This document shows, one piece after another, positions 63,683 through 64,000 of a stretch of DNA of 64,000 nt (positions are counted from its first letter, which is position 1; each line of letters starts with the position of its first letter). A program made the position numbers and the translations under genes. The stretch is from an uncultured Lacticaseibacillus sp. (GTDB lineage: Bacteria > Bacillota > Bacilli > Lactobacillales > Lactobacillaceae): the NCBI GenBank assembly GCA_934370925.1, contig CAKRNG010000004.1:1-64000 (forward strand), given 5' to 3'. Below the pieces are notes generated by a model. It made no database searches, was not told the origin of the DNA, and saw nothing but the letters and a program-made list of their open reading frames with translations.

Positions 63683-63692
63683 CACGAGGAAG

Positions 63693-64000
63693 TTAAACCT
63701 TCCCGTTTTCTTTTTCGTGCAGGTACTTCGTTTCATCCGGCACGTATTTAAAGTCAGGATCAATTTCATAATCAAGTTGCGTAAAGGCATCTTCCATTAA
63801 TTGGTTGACCTGATTAAACAATTCTTCATTCAACTTACCGGCTGGCACATTGATTGGGGCGCCAAAGCGAACCGTGATGCGCTTGCGAAGCAGGATTTGG
63901 CTGAACTTGAGTGGCCCTTGGTAGACAGCGGGCACGATGGGCACCCGTGCCATCTTTGCAATCATCGTGGCGCCGCCCTTCATCTCGCTTGAGTAGCGGG
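63693..64000 (-). CDS. plsC: 1-acyl-sn-glycerol-3-phosphate acyltransferase, partial (C-terminal part)
   Basis: The frame runs off the right edge of the window, so only about the last 102 residues are seen. RYSSEMKGGATMIAKMARVP and IVPAVYQGPLKF fit the motif III/IV part of PlsC, which acylates lysophosphatidate to phosphatidate; FGAPINVPAGK follows as usual. The catalytic HX4D motif would lie outside. The internal ATG at 63983 is not the start. Confidence 0.88.
   Translation of the reverse strand, partial: RYSSEMKGGATMIAKMARVPIVPAVYQGPLKFSQILLRKRITVRFGAPINVPAGKLNEELFNQVNQLMEDAFTQLDYEIDPDFKYVPDETKYLHEKENGKV

Overview
The window is chromosomal core DNA of a Firmicute, almost certainly a member of the Lactobacillaceae with a GC content near 50 percent (my estimate by eye). 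Grounds for this: miaA-glnR-glnA with a GlnR box, an X-prolyl dipeptidyl aminopeptidase (PepX), a DUF3042 protein, a feedback-type glutamine synthetase, strong GGAGG ribosome binding sites, and the long rpmA-to-trmD housekeeping run in the order usual for lactobacilli. The genus cannot be fixed from this sequence alone; a higher-GC Lacticaseibacillus-like lineage would fit. I see no prophage, IS transposase, CRISPR array, plasmid gene or resistance island.

Layout. 1-3.5 kb: DUF3042 (minus), miaA, glnR-glnA. 3.7-8.3 kb: a LytR-CpsA-Psr cell wall ligase, a secreted stand-alone SGNH esterase, and pepX (minus). 8.5-11.1 kb: tRNA-Arg(UCU), then proBA behind a T-box leader. 11.2-12.7 kb: small unknown genes and a TetR regulator divergent from a small membrane protein. 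12.7-17 kb: rplU-rpmA, a Xaa-Pro peptidase, efp, an Asp23 protein and nusB. 17-24.7 kb: xseA-xseB-ispA-tlyA, argR-recN, a YolD-like SOS gene (minus), gmk-rpoZ. 24.8-34.5 kb: priA-fmt-rsmB-stp-pknB, rsgA-rpe-thiN. 34.6-47.5 kb: rpmB, yloU-fakA-recG-plsX-acpP, rnc-smc-ftsY-ynbB. 48-55.5 kb: ylxM-ffh, rpsP-khpA, rimM-trmD, a double GNAT protein, a DUF805 protein, rplS, ynzC, yneF. 55.8-64 kb: a heterodimeric ABC exporter, two unrecognised membrane proteins, an APC amino acid permease (minus) and a partial plsC (minus).

Most genes serve translation (miaA, rplU, rpmA, efp, fmt, rsmB, rsgA, rpmB, rpsP, rimM, trmD, rplS), protein targeting (ftsY, ylxM, ffh), DNA repair and recombination (xseAB, recN, priA, recG, smc), lipid supply (fakA, plsX, acpP, plsC, ispA) and Ser/Thr signalling to the envelope (stp, pknB).

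What stands out lies between the genes. At least two families of long imperfect hairpins (here called A, about 109 bp, seven copies or relatives; and C, about 115 bp, three full copies and one truncated) plus a linked single-strand-like module B recur in intergenic gaps. Arms show compensatory base changes; one C copy sits cleanly inside an A-B junction; C copies form a tandem array with swapped cores. Other points worth checking: a LexA-boxed orphan yolD-like gene, absence of prp between rplU and rpmA together with a changed L27 processing motif, absence of folD from its usual nusB-xseA slot, a nested 380 bp inverted-repeat element before rplS, and two unannotated small reading frames.
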